A stretch of 64,000 nt of DNA, from positions 26,176,532 to 26,240,531 of the forward strand of contig NC_090131.1 of NCBI RefSeq assembly GCF_040581485.1, in the 5' to 3' direction. The number at the start of each line of letters is the position of its first letter. The stretch's first letter is position 1. Shown piece after piece: positions 47,701 to 59,623 of this stretch. The notes beneath the pieces were generated by a model. That model made no database searches, was not told the origin of the DNA, and was given only the letters and a program-made list of their open reading frames with translations. Made by a program: the position numbers and the translations under genes. This stretch comes from Linepithema humile (taxonomy: Eukaryota; Arthropoda; Insecta; Hymenoptera; Formicidae).

Positions 47701-50700
47701 CGCGGGATGGCAGAGAAGCCGTAATCCAGTTTATCAGGGCGAAGTGCATAAGATTATGCTAACCCCCTAGGCTAAGTTCCGTCGGATAAACGATATTGCA
47801 GGTTGTGTCAGCCCTTCCTACCTTATGCTCTTATGGCTCGAAGACTGCAACGTCTTCATAAGAGGGTTTTACGAGGAATCGTAGTATCTCACGAATGCGA
47901 ATCCTGCGTAACATCGCACGATAGATTACGTCAGTCCTCAAGAGCCTTGCGCGGATCGATATTTCACATCAATTCACCGCGTGAAGGATAATTTTTTACA
48001 ATGCGTTGACAATCTTATCCGAGCGCGGCAATATTATTGAGAAAAACGTTTGGTTTTCGCTTAAAATTGCGATACTTCACCGTGAAAATTCTTATACAAC
48101 TGTACATATTTTCATTATATTTCGTTGCACAATGCTGCTCGTGAAATATGATAAAAAACAATAATTGCGAGGAAACAACAGAGTTCTACAAAGAAATATT
48201 GTCCACTGGTAAAGCCAGAAAGCTGCTCTATAAACTTCAAAGGTGTATCCCGGTCTTGAGGAAGATAAAGTTCCCGGTATGCGGAGACTAAGAATCACAG
48301 CTATCTGGAGCATCCTTCTTTCAACGCGAATCTGCGATGTGCAGTACGTCACAAGCTGTGTTACGCGTGTGTCGTGGAATAATACAGGGAACGTTGTATC
48401 CGCGTTGTCGCGCGAATATCGACCCGCAACGGCAGCGGCACGGTAAATGCATTCCGGACGAATGATATCAGAAAGAAAAGATAGGTGAAAGCGCAGACAG
48501 CGCTTAGCATCGCGACGTTGGTGAAACTTGTATAGCAACGTATATCAGTGATTTAACACGAGAGGTGAATGCGCGCGGTGAAAACCATTTTTTAGCAAGT
48601 GTTCTGTTACACCGCTATATTTATTATCCGCGCAATATATCTTAGCAATTTACCAATATATGTGACTTTTAATCGAATAATAGATAGCGAAAAAGTAAAT
48701 CGCGGTATCTTATAGCAAGATATCTAATAAATCTTATTTTCTCGTTAAACAATGTTCATATCGTTATATTCCAAAAACGGTTTATTTCATTAAAAATTAT
48801 AAATAAAAGTAAATAATTTGAAAATATTATATGTAAATGCAAAAACCAATTAATTATTTTATCCATAATCATCGACAATCTAAATTTTACATATAAGCCA
48901 CGATAATACCAGAAAAGCTCTTAAAATGTTTAGCTACGTAAAAGCGGCTCATAAAAAATTTGAAATTATCCCTGAATAAATAAAGATTCGATAGCCAGAG
49001 GTTAAGTACACGAAAGAGGCAACGAACGGTTGGTCAAGGGATTCGATAGATGGTCGAGACACCCACGGGACGCCGGCGGAGCCTCGCGTGATCTCCAAGA
49101 CACATGCGCGCGATTTTCCGGCTCTATCTGCCGCACGTACGTTACCGTTGCGCGAATATAGATCGCCAAGTAGAATCGAATGGTCTCCCGTCGCGATGGA
49201 AATCGAAATTTATGGTCGGACCGGCGGTGTTCGCCTCGCCGCTCATGGAATTCAAGGATGTCGGTATCAACCCGCAGAAACGTGCAGCAGCGGAGGACTC
49301 GAGGCGTGTATACGTTTCTTTCACACACCACCAGCGCTCACATGTATATATGTGCGATATTCGATGCGTATATAAAATGAAAGCGCCTGTGTTCATGATA
49401 GAATTGAGCAAAAATGACTTTTTCATCGCGCGATTACGTATGCAATACGTACGAAAACCGTGTAGGATGTACCGTGAGCGGCGCGTAGCATTTACGGAGC
49501 TTGAGGATGTCATATGGAAAATTGGTTCGTCGAATCGTATAATTTCATTCGGTTCGCACCGGTAATGTTCTTCGCGACTGCCATTTCCAGCTTCGATATT
49601 GATTCGAGCGTTCCCGCGTCCTGGCAACGATAAAAGAATATCAAATTTTCGAGTGCGACTCGGCGAATCGCGAATGAGTGCGTCGGAACGCTATTACTGT
49701 TCACTTTGTAAATAAGACAACGGCGTACGTGCCGGCGCGGCCGTTTCGCAAATTGCATCTTCTCGATTTATCTGACTATCTCGCTTCTCTCGCAGATAGC
49801 ACCTGCGCGCCGGTGCCGGCCGATCGTGCGTTGCAACGAGATGCGCCCGAACAAGAATGTAATTATTTCCCCTTAGCCGCGAGAAGGGAACTCGTCGGGG
49901 AGATCATTACCCACACTTAACGCTGCGAAACGACTTTCGGAAGTGCCATTAACTCGTATACATCCGATCCGTACGGAAATGCGCGCGCGGATGTAATGCG
50001 CAAGAACGTGCCCACTGCATATATCACGAGGAGCGCGCGCAGAGATTCGGGCCAGACTAGGACAATGAGGTTGCGACTGTACCGCTGCAGTGCGAAGACC
50101 GGCAGCAACACTGGCGAAGATTTCATTACAGATACGCGGAAATGAGACTGACATCGCACAATGGCAATAATACTCCGATGCGCTACAACCAATGACCAAA
50201 CGTACACACGAGACCACTGCATTTCGGTGTAATATTGCACAGTGAGGTAGGAAACGTGTCGCACGATGCGCACGATAAGGTCATATTATCCCTTTGAAAC
50301 ATAGAACACAAGAGAGTCGCGTCTAGGGAGTTGGCAAAGACTGTTACTGATCGTAATTTTAACGACAATCTTGCGAGAAGAAGTGAAGTAAACATCAAAT
50401 CAATACTACAGAAACCGAAAACATACTAAAAAACTTATTTAAAATCAAATAATAGCATTCTTTTGAACAAAAAAGTACTATTGATACCACAATACTGGGT
50501 ATAAGTTTGCTGAGTATAAGACTAATAAACTGCAGTGATTGCGAGAACGCTTATTGCAGTAAGTTAATCGTAATTTTATAACGCGGCACGCGCCACGAGC
50601 TACGCACTTTGCATCTTTATATGCATCATACGATTACGCAGCCATCGTAACATATCGGTACACGGGTTGTTAACTTTCTCGAGCAACGCTTTCACGTGTA

Positions 50701-51900
50701 CAATCGTTCATATGGCAGTCACGTCATCGTTTGATTACGGTCGAAAACTCTTTCGAACACAGGAGAACATTCACCTCTCCGGTTAAGCGCGCTATCCTTG
50801 TTACTGCGGCTTACATTTCACTAGAAAGGCTTTTCACCCTCACTGTAATATGCCCTCGCAAAGCAGCCGATCATAAAAGGTTGTTACGTTGTTATGCGCG
50901 TACATGTGCATAGCTCTTTAAATACATTGAAGGGATAACTATTCGTGCGAAATTTTGATAAAGACGTTATGAGCATTATAAACGAATCGTAAAAGTTAAT
51001 GAAACTACACGAACACTCTTACTTTAGTCTGACATTATTATTATGCTCCCAATATTATTTAAATTTTAAATGTACACTTAGTTCATGAACATTATTTTAG
51101 CAAAATATGTCTATAAAAACTTATACTTATTTAATTTAAATTTGTACAATTATTACTATATAATCCCAATTAAAACTTATAATTTAATTATTAACTTTAT
51201 AATATTTGAACTTAAAAATATTTTATTTTTATAGTTTTAGTCAATTTATGATTCATATTACGTAGAATCTCTCACTTGTTTATTAATGTTATATATTTAA
51301 TCTAAATCCTACAGCACTTTGATTTTAATAATAAATTTTATGTATTTACAATCAAAACTCAAATTAAAAGAGCTTATACAAGGGCTTATACATGGTAGCT
51401 GTTAATCTGCGATAGTTCGAGGATATAATTTACTCAAATGATGTGATATACGATGGCAAACTTGCGGAAACAGCGTATACACGATGCACATTTGTCTGAC
51501 ATTAATACGAATGCTTTACGAGCCGTATGCGTAATACGTCGAAAACCGTGTCGCGTAGATATTTATACGCACTCGCACGTCAGATAGTAATTACCTATTT
51601 TAATACTTACTTTACCGAGCTTTCTGTGCGACAAAAATTTATGATACTGCCAACCTATCTCATAAGCAGGTGATATATTACTCCATATCACATATAGATG
51701 CTTTATCATAAAATGTTTTCTGTACACATCGTCTTCATATTAAAATATTTTCCATACTAAAATATACCAAAAACATACAAACATTCTGGATTAAGAAAAC
51801 ATTTATAAAAGAGACTATTCACTCAATCGTGAATGCATTAAATTTTATGTTTATGATGTTTTATGCTCCTATAATAAATATTTTATGTATGAAATAAAAT
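47701..51900. other. CpG-rich blocks with overlapping chance frames, then AT-rich
   Basis: CpG-rich at 48240-48560 and 49000-50300, AT-rich at 48560-48990 and 50940-51900. At 49104-49627 a 153-codon plus frame and a 161-codon minus frame cover the same DNA, the signature of stop-poor sequence and not of a gene. No domain is visible in either. No RNA gene or transposon seen. Confidence 0.45.
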
Positions 51901-54143
51901 AAATAATAACAGATTCATCGCAGCTTAATCCTACTTTCGAACTAATCGTATATTCTAAAAAAAAAAGGATCGTATTCTGTTCAAAAATATATTTCTTTCT
52001 TTCTCGATGCTATTGCTTCTACTTGTGTACGTATTTCTTTATTTACTCAAAACTTTATTCTTCCGTTACCTGTTGCAGTACCAGTGTATTCACGTTTCAT
52101 CTTTTTCTTTGCGAAAAGTCCTAACAACGACTTCACGCTATACTTGCGCACACATCAGGTCGTACCTACCATACGCTGCAGTCTCTAGCGTCTCATAAAA
52201 GCTCGTGAAAAGGATAATCGTGTATTTTATCACGCACGTTTCAGAGGCAATTTGCATCGAACGAGAACCCACTATCTTTGCGCGAACGCGCAAACGCTGA
52301 GGCGCAGCTATAGTCTTGAAAATTATTTCTGTATAAATACATTTATCGAGTTTGTCGATACGCGATATCAAGTGAAAGTTGACAAATATAAGAGGCACTA
52401 TATCATACATCGTTTCGCTCGATTGTTATTAATATCTTTCTAACAAGTCACCAGCATCATGTTTATAGACGTTATTACGAGTATACGTCAATAATTCTCA
52501 GAGAATCGAAGAAGGATCCAGAAATAAGTGACCCTTATAATAGAAAATCGTTGGACTAAAAATAATAAGCATGGTCTTTCAAATTAAGATTGAAAACGAA
52601 AATTATTATAGAGAAACAAATACAAAAAGAGAGCAAAATAAATTACTATAATTACATTCTTTAGTTTTTCAAACTACAAAACGTGATGCAAATAGAAATT
52701 CATTAAAAAGATAAAATGTATAAAAAAAATAAAGATATTCGTAATATTAATTTAAATGAACTCTCATATTCTTCGACTATCAAGTTCCATTCATTAATTC
52801 ATTTTTCACAACTTGAACGCAAAGATACTACAATAATTTATGATCTTGTTACATGCTTCATATATAAAAAAAAAAAAAATAAGTGAGGTATATTTCTCTT
52901 CGTTCTACTTATGACGTATGTATGTGACAATGGGAAAATGTCGTGCAAATATTATTCTTCCTTTTTTGTATTTTACCCACACACCTAACCATGTAAAGTG
53001 ATGTCTCTAACGACCATTTATCATCGCCCCAAAATAGTGACATTCTAATTCATGAACGAAGAAAAGGCGCAACTAAGAACGATAGATGCGTCGTTAAGAT
53101 TAATCCTCTCAATTCCCGCGATCGATGGTTCTCGTGGGCAGAATGGATTCCTTCGTCACTTCAATCTTGACTGTCGAGGGAAAGAAAGAACGCGATGAAA
53201 AACGGAAGGGTCTCCGTTGGTCATTTCACCCGAGCAGAGAAGCAAAATTGCTAAATTGAAAGCATAAAAGGGATCGCGCTCAACCATCGAGAACGAGCAG
53301 AAAGAATCTTTACGCTATTGTTGCTATAAATCTGACTATTTTCGACACCAGTAAACCTCAATTGATATAAATCTGAATTCGTGTTCGCAGCCATATCAAT
53401 TCATATCAATTCATAATTGGTATTAAATTTGGTGAAATCGTTTCCACAAGCGGTGATAAAACCAATAAAAGTTGCAAAACACGCGGAAAAAAGCGATTGA
53501 CTTGCGACTGCCGGTTCTCCGCAAATAATACCAATAACCGCAAACCGATCGCTATCGAGATAGCTACAATTTTGTAATAACTATAAAAGGTCTGTGGTGG
53601 TTTTGCATGTTTGCACATTACGCGATCTTCTTTTATAAATAACACATTTATTAACCTTTTCACTCGTTTCTAATATATTGAATTAAAAATTTCTTTAAAA
53701 TTGCAAACAAAAGTATTTTTCTCGCCGAGAAATAATTTAATTGTATCATAATTTAATTTATTACATCAATAATGACAAAATAAAAACGTTTGAAAATGAA
53801 AAATAAAAACGTTTTGAAAACAAATGGAAAATATTTATACGAAATTAATAATGTTGCATAAAGAATAATTCGAGATAGAAAAATCAAAAGAAAATATTTA
53901 CTTCTTTGTAGAGACTTTCGATAATTTAGATGTTTCGTGTAGTTGGATATGCTTCATTTATTATTTAATCTTCATATCTTTATTCTTTGTATCTTTCTTC
54001 TTTGTTATCAACGGAATCCACGATTAGTTATGATTATGCATAGACGAAGAGTGCTTCTAGCAAGATTTCTGAGAAATACGGTACAAAATTCATGACTGTT
54101 GTGGCGTAGGACGAGAAAATCTTCTCATACATTAGGAAATCAA
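51901..54143. other. Mostly AT-rich non-genic DNA
   Basis: Short duplications occur: CATATCAATT twice in tandem near 53392-53411, and AAAATAAAAACGTTT in two copies near 53777-53815. A 19-base exact word (52778-52796) recurs at 54568-54586. A poly-A run lies at about 52867-52879. No gene-like frame. Confidence 0.5.
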
Positions 54144-54230
54144 TAGTGTTGGGCAACTTTAACCTCTCACCACGTTGTTACTTTTTCAAGCCTCACTTCT
54201 TGTACGCGTGCCTCAGCGCTTAGTTTCACG
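54144..54230 (+). mobile_element. Possible hAT-type terminus (fragment)
   Basis: The sequence TAGTGTTGGGCAACTTTAAC near 54145, followed by TTGTTACTTTTTCAAG, resembles the ends of many hAT transposons, whose terminal repeats often carry a GTG-N-TGGGCAA core. I find no matching inverted end or 8-bp target duplication nearby, so at most it is a solitary remnant. The resemblance is from general knowledge of the superfamily and is weak. Confidence 0.2.
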
Positions 54231-57200
54231 AAGATCTTTCATAACCTTCCACTCAGTACTTATTATTATTGCATATAAGAAAAGAGGGCAAAGTTTCCTC
54301 AAACTGTATTAACAGATTTTAACGCCCAAGTTTTGGTTCAGAAGACTTTAGAAGTTATTCTGATATTAAATAGATGTTATATACATTATATATACATTTC
54401 TGTATAAAGTTAGTTAGTCTTATGCAGCTCATCCGTCTTAATTACTTATTATTTTTATTTTCCACAGAAAATAGAAAACAAAATATTTTTTTATAATAAA
54501 AAGACCTAATATTGCAGCAATCAAGATTCAAGCGTTTGTTTTCGTATAAAAAGTATATTATTTTGTGTATCAAGTTCCATTCATTAGTTTAACGACTAAG
54601 AGAATTCTCTACATTTTATCGACTGTGCCATTAAACACCTGCATTTAGTGTACTTTACTACGGCAAACACCTCCATTTACCACTCGCGCATCCGCTAATT
54701 TCCGAACATCGCATACCCTTCGGTTTATAGTTCGACACGTAACATTATTACCACGCCGCGTAATTGTTATGCACGTGGTCGATATTAAAGTACCTGCAAT
54801 CTGCACACGATTCCGCATATATGTCGTAAACTCTTTAATGTTTACGGTAACTGAACAATTTATTGACTCAGCACGTGGTTTGCGTTACGGCCGGCGTTAT
54901 TGATACTTCAGTAACAATGCTATATGTACCATGTCAATATACACCGGCGTATTCGTATCCGTCTAGCACTGCTTATATACCCTATCCGACGCTATATGGA
55001 TTTAAATAGGTGCCGGAAGCACGAACGTAATGTACTGCAATAACATCGAGCATAAACGAGAATCGGTTAGTGAAACGACTAATAGTTTCCGTAACATATA
55101 AAAAATCAGATTTAAGGAATTATAAGAAGTTTACACGTAAACTTCGACGAAAACAAAAGAGGAAAAAATGTGAAAAATTGTTGAGACGCGAATAGCAAAA
55201 TCTAATTGCAAATGTAATAAAGAAATTGGGATAAAGCTGTCACCAGTTTTTTTTTATGGCTATATATTTTTTTATATAGCAATAAACTTTGATAAATTAA
55301 TCTTAAAAGACGATCGAACACCTTTCTCACAAAAAATTTTTTTATTTAATTGAATTCGTAGATCGCTCTTTTCGCGGACAATAATATAAATGAAATGCAG
55401 CACACGCTCCGCGAGGAAGACCGCTTCTTTAAAGACGACAGATAGAAATTTAAAATTGTAAAGCAACGTCGCTCGCGTACTTTCACGGGTGTCGATACTG
55501 TCCGAAGAAATAAGTGAAACGAAAGCCGGATAGAGCAGGACCCATTTCGTACTCAAGATATAGTGAAGGGTGCTCATTCGGCTTTACGACCAATTTATCG
55601 GAACAATAAAATCAGTCGATAGCGAAAATCGTCTTACGTCGTCCGATAATGTAGCGAGTCCTTCAGTTACGCCGGAGGAAAGTCGAACTCTCGGAAAGCG
55701 AGCGCGGCCGGATTTCGAGACGAGTTTCCGCGTGAAATAAAATTCCCGTGAAGTCACAGTCGAATGGTCGTAATCCGTAGAAACGACCGTGGACGGCAGC
55801 CTAAATGCCTCCCAAGTACGCCTTCCACCACCATATGTAAGCCACTGGGTTGTCGGACTATCGGTATGCCGGTTTCAAAATGGCCTGATAGCAAGCCGGC
55901 TTGAGATTCTCGGCACGAACGAGCTCGTAGCCTCCCCACTTAGGAATACTTAAACGGTGGCCTAATACACGGCACTCGAAGATCGATTCGTGACCGCGAC
56001 GACGGCTGATACGCCCGCAAGATGTTTAGATACTTCCTCGAAATGCAATCGTACTCGTACAAATAAAATATGAAAACAATACGTCTTAACTGTCACTCGT
56101 CATGATTTAATCTACACTGTGGCCAAAACACTTCCGGACTTGTGTACACGTATTTTCGCAAGATCGGAAAAGGAAATATGTCCACTGTGTACAGCCCGGT
56201 GATAGATTTCTCTGCAAAGTGCGGCGGGTCATCAATTACTCATGGTCAAAAAATTAACGCGCGTTTAGATTCGAAATCGCTCGTCCTGCCCGCGTACCGG
56301 ATTTCGCTCGGCATACAAATCAATCATCGACAATGTTAAAAACTACGTTTGCGATGGTCAACAATCCTCGCGGCAGCATTACGCCATCCAAATTATTAAC
56401 GACCAATTGGCACGTCATTTTCGACATGCATAAAAATATACGCGACCTTGCGCGAAATGAGAGCGTAATTTCATGCAACAAATCCAGCGCTTTCACGCAA
56501 AGAGCTGTTACGATTGTGATTATACGTTTTCGTAATACATGTAAAGGTAATGCCTCATTGCAACGAAAATTACGGTGATCGTGCGCTTAATTTCGCTGCT
56601 CACTCAATTGTTCTCGGGAGAAAGCGCTATAAAATTAAGCACAATTCTATTGCCTATAACGGCTACCGCAATAAAGCTTCGAGCTTAGACTTTATCGCAA
56701 TGCATACTTTCGCGATATGCATATTTCTCTCTTTAGATTTCTCTGACTTGCTGCTACCAAGTCGTTAAACATGTAACTCATTTGCTAATAACGAATATGA
56801 TAAACCGACGCCGCGTGTCATAAATTACGCGCGCGCGCGCGTTAAATAACTCGATATTAAATAAAGTCAAACGAGAATATCATTCGGACTATTCCCGCGG
56901 TATTTTGCGGCTATCCAAACCGGAACGTACAGAATATCTTTTACGCAAGTGTATCCCGATAAAAATAAAACCTAAAAATATTTCGCGCAGCTTGCGGACC
57001 TCGCATCGGCAAGCGATCGATACCGCGTGGCGAGTCGACTGCTGTGAAACCGATCGGAGCCTGTTTCGGCTCTTCCGCGGAAATGCTGCGCAACGTCCAC
57101 CGAAAAAGAGCAACTTCTAGTCAATCCACATCCGCGGTAGCTACAAGCGAGCTTTTGTTCCGTGTAGCCCAGGTCACCGGATATATATACGCCGTGCACC

Positions 57201-57290
57201 CTCGATTTTCCAGCCTGTGGAGGTCCCGGTTCGTGCCCCGCCTACAAACTCAATCTGATTAGACGAGCAAGCGGCCAACCAAGGGAACCA
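54231..57290. other. Mixed non-genic DNA
   Basis: AT-rich to 54660, then moderate GC, with an AT hairpin at 55259-55280 (GCTATATA / TATATAGC around T6). CpG-rich at 55370-56120 and from 56770. A run of eight CG units lies near 56826-56841. An ATATATATAC TATA-like word near 57181 precedes a GC-rich block. Frames up to 101 codons are unrecognised. Confidence 0.45.
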
Positions 57291-57780
57291 ACCAGTCGAT
57301 CCGAATTCGGGATCTCAAATTCGCGCCGGTTACGTGCCGTCGACCGTTACTCGCGCGCGCGTGTGTACGTGTATGTAAGCGCGCCGCAGCGCACACCGCA
57401 TCCCTCCGCATCGCATCATCCCCGTTGTACTCTGAGATAGAGGCTCGCCCGGATCACGGCGAACGACGGCGAGCCCGTTGTTGCGCGCTGAGACTGATGG
57501 AACGGATATACCAGGCGCGCACCATGTCTTTGAGCCGTATCAAGGGTTCGGGTACCATTTAGCATGGCCCTAAGTCGCTGTTAAGGCGCGCATACGCGGC
57601 ACCTGCATGCATTGTGTGCAGACGCGCGGCTACCGCCGCGTACATGTGCATTGTGTTCTCCACTAACTGTCGGGCCGAGTCGCTTCCACGGTACGCTGGG
57701 ACAAATCACGGCTGTCGACGTGAATGCGTCGCGTGTACACGGACTAGACCGGCGGCTTGATCGATATGTTAAAGTTACAT
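57290..57780. other. Strongly CpG-rich block
   Basis: About 0.5 kb of GC-rich, CpG-dense sequence, including CGCGCGCGTGTG near 57352. An inverted repeat GGCTCGCC / GGCGAGCC spans 57442-57475 with an 18-base loop. By composition this is among the most promoter-like DNA in the right half of the window, and a TATA-like word lies about 110 bp upstream. No open frame of note and no transcript evidence. Confidence 0.3.
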
Positions 57781-59123
57781 CTTACATGAGGTTATGCTAT
57801 CGGATGTCCTACATACATAGATAGTCCGCGAAACTATCCCTATCTCATGATCTTTAGTGTCTCTTGCGAGAGACAAAGTTATTCCGTATTTTGTGAATTC
57901 TTTATATTTTTACACAGATTTATTCATAGTGACAGAAATATTCAAATAGCATACCGATCTTTGTTTTCTAAATATTGTATATGCAATTTTCATCTTTCCG
58001 TCTTCATTATCTTATTGCATTGCAACAAATATATTTCGGGTAAGATATGTCATAGATTATAAAAGATTTTTGAATAAACGACTCGATATTTTTATTTAAA
58101 TGAGGCAAATGGAAACTCGTAACACAACTCGTAGACAGGATATCCTGAAACATTCAAAAACTGCTGGGACGCATCGCGAAGTTCGATAGACTTCGCAGAT
58201 GCGAGAAATGCAGCAAGTTTATTGAAGTGCATACCGCCTAATGTAGCTCGCGGAATTTTTATTCACACGAAACAGTTCAAATTTTACGATTGGAAGATGG
58301 TAACGGAAATGCACGCAATTTTATAGTTTTCTACACGCGAGAATATTTTCAGAAAGTAACCAGCTGTGCGTTCGTGGCGACCGTAAGTTATAGCTGCGAA
58401 AATCCAGAATGATTTATAGCCAACTTGATCGTACATTTTTCTCAGTGCTCCCATTACCTTATCATTCGCTCTATGAGCACTGTACACGTTAGTGATTTGC
58501 ATTATAATTACGTTGCAACGTCACCTCTTGTTTCAAATATAAACGAGAGCATTATTGCTTCATAACGATGCCATATATATTGAGCTAGGGATATATCGTC
58601 TTAAATTCTCTTCAAACTCTCAATAAAAATTGTAAAGTTATGTATAAAAACCGAAAGACCCAGATATTATATTTAATATCCATATAATAGTAGAAATAGT
58701 ATTGCCAAAAGTAAAAGATATATTTCAATATTAAAAAAAATAGACGTCAAAATATTTTCCAAGAGCAATATTTATATCGCAGCAAATTTCAGTCGTTTGT
58801 TGCACAAGCCGCTAACAATCTGTTTCATCGTCATGCAATTTCTTGCAGGGCATTTAAGGCCATAAATTTAACACGAATAACAATCGCCGCGAGCGATTTA
58901 TATCTCCACAATCTCTCGCTCGTAGAAATTTTATTTATTATATTATAGAATTAAAAAGACAATGACACAACAATTCGCATCTTAATCGCAATTAAGTTTT
59001 TCTGAAGCTCCAATAAAAAGTTTATAGAAACAAGCACGAAGCATCTCGAATTGCAATTGAATTATTAAAAATTGTAATCTCGTTTAACATTCATTTGCTC
59101 GTAGAAGCAATTAAAGATTAACC
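57781..59123. other. AT-rich stretch left of the MITE
   Basis: AT-rich with a mixed patch at 58100-58560 (unrecognised 72-codon minus frame). No repeats or RNA genes seen. Confidence 0.55.
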
Positions 59124-59131
59124 GAGAATTT
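59124..59131. repeat. Left target-site duplication of the MITE
   Basis: GAGAATTT directly precedes the left inverted arm and is repeated exactly at 59616-59623 directly after the right arm. Confidence 0.75.
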
Positions 59132-59615
59132 ACCGTTGCGAATCTGACTACTAACTTTATAAAATATAAAAATAGCATAGCCTGTTTGTACTTCGTTTGT
59201 ACCACACTTTTTTTGTACCTCAGAGTTAAAAATTACAGAGAAGTTAAAAATGGTCAGCAACTATGAGATATTTTAATTTTACTAGTACCATTCAAAAGAG
59301 CATCGTTTGTATCCATTTTTATCACTTTGATTTTTGTTGTACTTCAAAGGGTTCAAAGATACAATTTTTTTTCAGTTTTTTATAATCGACCAAAAGGGTA
59401 ACTCTGTCAATTTTTTAATATTTTAAAACAGCCAATGGCACTCGAAAGAGCATCGTTTATGCCTGTTTGTACCTTTGTAATTTTCCCCATAATTATTAGT
59501 GATAATTTTTAAGCTACAAAAAAAGTGTGGTACAAACAGGTATAAACGAATTACAAACTGGCTATACTATTTATTTTCATATTTTATAAAGTTAATAGTC
59601 AGGTTCACAACGGTT
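59132..59615. mobile_element. MITE: non-autonomous DNA transposon with long inverted arms
   Basis: The left arm (about 59132-59235, beginning ACCGTTGCGAATCTGAC) and the reverse complement of the right arm (about 59503-59615, beginning AACCGTTGTGAACCTGAC) align over their whole length. Differences are a few substitutions and indels of 4, about 9 and 6 bases. The shared block CCACACTTTTTTTGTA is identical in both. An exact 8-bp repeat, GAGAATTT, flanks the element. Total length is 484 bp with no coding potential, so it would depend on a transposase supplied elsewhere. An 8-bp target duplication is typical of hAT and P elements, but the ACCGTTG end is not a standard hAT end, so superfamily assignment is an inference. 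The centre holds a duplicated segment with a 150-bp period. Confidence 0.85.
59289..59463 (+). repeat. Direct repeat inside the MITE (150-bp period)
   Basis: Bases 59289-59314 and 59439-59463 share AAAGAGCATCGTTT and nearby bases with a few substitutions. This suggests internal duplication during the element's history. Confidence 0.7.
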
Positions 59616-59623
59616 GAGAATTT
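59616..59623. repeat. Right target-site duplication of the MITE
   Basis: Exact copy of GAGAATTT, matching 59124-59131. Confidence 0.75.

Noticed and set aside
49104..49627. Open frames of 153 (+) and 161 (-) codons over the same DNA
   Set aside because: Both strands are open at once in a CpG-rich, stop-poor block, and neither translation shows a known domain or flanking splice signals.
59433..59455. AATGGCACT word resembling the start of miR-263a
   Set aside because: Short match inside the MITE; sequence diverges afterwards.
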